From Leptotrichia massiliensis (lineage in GTDB: Bacteria > Fusobacteriota > Fusobacteriia > Fusobacteriales > Leptotrichiaceae): a DNA stretch of 64,000 nt. A program made the position numbers and the translations under genes. The notes under the pieces are model-generated. The model had not been told where the DNA came from and did no database searches. It was given only the letters and a program-made list of their open reading frames with translations. The stretch spans positions 186,001-250,000 of the forward strand of contig NZ_FNVZ01000004.1 in the NCBI RefSeq assembly GCF_900104625.1. The letters run 5' to 3'. This document shows positions 62,667 through 64,000 of the stretch, piece after piece; positions within the stretch are counted from its first letter, which is position 1, and each line of letters starts with the position of its first letter.

Positions 62667-63425
62667 CTATAATTTACTTAAATAATCAGCTACTTCTTTT
62701 ACAAGATTTTCGTCTGTTTCTAAAATTTCAAATTCACTAAATTCCTTTAATCCCATATTTACATTTTCTTTTCTATACTCCATACTGCTTTGCTTTATTC
62801 TTTTTCCAGAAAAATGGAAATTAGTCGCACCTGTAAAATTTACTATTTCGTCAATATTTTCAATATTTAATCCGGCTCCAACAAGTATTTCAGTTTTATT
62901 TTTACTATTTTTAGTTGAAATTTTTACTAATTCTTTCAATAACTTTTTTCCTCTTAGGCAATCTTGTGATTGTCCAGATGTTAATATATTCTGAACTCCC
63001 AATTCTTGTAACTGATAAAATGCCTTTAATGGTTCTCTACACACATCAAAAGCTCTATGGAATGTAATTGGAATATCTTGAGCTACCTCTATAAATTTTT
63101 TCATATTATCCAAATCAATTTCTCCATTTTTAGTCAAAATTCCTACAACTATTCCATCAACTCCCAGTTTTTTAAACATTTTTATTTCATTTTTTATAAT
63201 ATTCACTTCATAATCTGAATACAAAAAATCTCCAAACCGAGGACGTATTAATACGTTTATTGGAATATTCACATTCTTTTTTACTTCTTCAAATAAACTT
63301 TTTGTAGGTGTAGTTCCTCCAATTATTAAATTACTGCATAATTCTAACCTTGTAGCTTTACCTCGTTCAGCATTTATTGCTGATTTCACACTATCTACAC
63401 ATATTTCAAGAGTATATTTTTTCAT
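62667..63425 (-). CDS. cutC: CutC family protein
   Basis: 252 residues, TIM-barrel CutC family. Seen: LEICVDSVKSAINAERGKATRLELCSNLIIGGTTPT, NVLIRPRFGDFLYSD, GVDGIVVGILTKNGEID, ITFHRAFDVC and NILTSGQSQDC. The family was named for copper homeostasis in E. coli, but the actual function is doubtful; recent work on some members points to other roles. Cys and His residues near the barrel mouth are kept. The ATG follows AGGAGAT. Confidence 0.94.
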   Translation of the reverse strand: MKKYTLEICVDSVKSAINAERGKATRLELCSNLIIGGTTPTKSLFEEVKKNVNIPINVLIRPRFGDFLYSDYEVNIIKNEIKMFKKLGVDGIVVGILTKNGEIDLDNMKKFIEVAQDIPITFHRAFDVCREPLKAFYQLQELGVQNILTSGQSQDCLRGKKLLKELVKISTKNSKNKTEILVGAGLNIENIDEIVNFTGATNFHFSGKRIKQSSMEYRKENVNMGLKEFSEFEILETDENLVKEVADYLSKL

Positions 63426-63531
63426 TTTTTATCTCCTATAATAATTTGATTTTAGAATATTTAAATACGAAAAAACATTAGAAAATATCGGTTTCCTAAT
63501 ATTTCTAATGCTTATTTCAGTATTGTATATT

Positions 63532-64000
63532 TTATAATCCGGCTCCAAATTCAAATCCTTTTCCAGAATATTTAAACTGTGCATTTTTTTCTGGGAATGG
63601 TGTTACTCCAAATTTTAATGAAACTACTGGATAGTATCCTAACTTTTTATTGCTTGGTTTATCCCATTTCATTCCTGCTCCAATTTCCCATTCAATATTT
63701 TCAAATCTATGACTTAAAGTTACCATTCCTAAAGTTAATTTATTAACTTTTGTTGCATACCATGAACTTTCATAAATCTCTGGATCAGAAGATTTTGGTG
63801 CTCCATTTTGTACATATTGAATTTTTCCTCCAACCCACCAAGGCTTATCAGGATCATTTGAAAACATGTATTTTCCTTCAAATTCATGTTTTCTAAAATC
63901 AAATGTACTATTACGAGTTGCATTATTTCTATAAATTCGATCAGGTCGTTCCATTATGAAAGCATATCTAACAAACATCTTTTCCAAATATCCTGCTTCA
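63532..64000 (-). CDS. Outer-membrane-type beta protein (5' part beyond window)
   Basis: At least 156 residues of C-terminal sequence; the frame is open to the window edge, so the start is not seen. It shows alternating beta-strand-like segments rich in aromatic and Gly residues (WWVGGKIQYV, LGMVTLSHRFENIEWEIGAGMKW, YYPVVSLKFGVTPF) and ends KGFEFGAGL, as in small outer-membrane barrels. No named family recognised. Probable outer-membrane location is inferred from pattern only. Confidence 0.65.
   Translation of the reverse strand, partial: EAGYLEKMFVRYAFIMERPDRIYRNNATRNSTFDFRKHEFEGKYMFSNDPDKPWWVGGKIQYVQNGAPKSSDPEIYESSWYATKVNKLTLGMVTLSHRFENIEWEIGAGMKWDKPSNKKLGYYPVVSLKFGVTPFPEKNAQFKYSGKGFEFGAGL

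Overview
The window is AT-rich, gene-dense bacterial DNA with diderm envelope genes. It carries OmpA-type proteins, an autotransporter, several lipoproteins with LspA, and two adjacent FadA-like coiled-coil adhesins. FadA-type proteins, the very low GC content, strong AGGAGG ribosome sites and the housekeeping set (IleS, GlyQ/GlyS, S1, enolase, GapN, Tex) together point to Fusobacteriota. Leptotrichia or a close relative is my best guess, inferred from gene content only. I saw no tRNA or rRNA genes, no CRISPR array, no phage and no transposase gene.

Layout. 1-1217: 3' part of a sugar PTS EIIC gene. 1748-4139: a small secreted protein and a secreted 5'-nucleotidase. 4203-6563: thiol-redox locus with an ArsR-rhodanese regulator divergent from trxA and followed by trxB; a perfect 10-bp inverted repeat overlaps the -10 of the trxA promoter. 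6658-7632: membrane acyltransferase. 7984-11311: TPR/Sel1 protein, pyrD, a sirtuin and a small phosphatase in one direction. 11950-28181: a minus-strand housekeeping block (branched-chain aminotransferase, S1, HPr, OmpA, glyS, glyQ, lspA, ileS, lactate permease, tex). 28424-35635: a secreted and surface island with two tandem paralogues, a double-DUF333 protein, a lipoprotein S8 autotransporter protease, a MliC lysozyme inhibitor, an NlpC/P60 hydrolase and a double-META protein. 35778-40166: PhzF, EamA exporter, two FadA-like proteins, enolase. 40489-49189: secreted proteins of unknown function, two more metallophosphatases, a MazG-like enzyme, an Arg-rich secreted peptide, a DUF898 protein, AphA and a 52-residue lipoprotein. 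49284-50702: gapN. 50932-56000: an ECF vitamin-type transporter operon whose two ATPase genes are separated by a macrodomain gene and two membrane-protein genes. 56520-61837: an acidic-amino-acid-type ABC operon that also holds a DAACS symporter and an ATP-grasp ligase. 62087-64000: an OmpA-domain protein, CutC and a partial outer-membrane protein.

How the parts work together. Phosphate and nucleoside salvage is heavily represented: two secreted 5'-nucleotidases, one cytoplasmic relative and AphA. Carbon flow runs through PTS/HPr, GapN, enolase and lactate permease. Amino-acid, vitamin and lactate uptake fits a fermentative, host-associated organism. MliC, NlpC/P60, META, FadA and the protease suggest direct contact with a host.

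Most unusual signals. (1) A roughly 380-bp non-coding element is present twice in opposite orientation (20158-20616 and 44763-45145). Each copy is bounded by hairpins whose stems differ while all four 8-nt loops fit GGCGWYTG. (2) In rpsA and one fadA-like gene the Shine-Dalgarno lies 37-56 nt upstream, but a hairpin between it and the start would bring it to 11-12 nt; nearly every other start I checked has a normally placed site. (3) The ATP-grasp ligase inside an amino-acid uptake operon, and (4) the macrodomain module inside an ECF operon, are functional associations I do not recognise as described systems.
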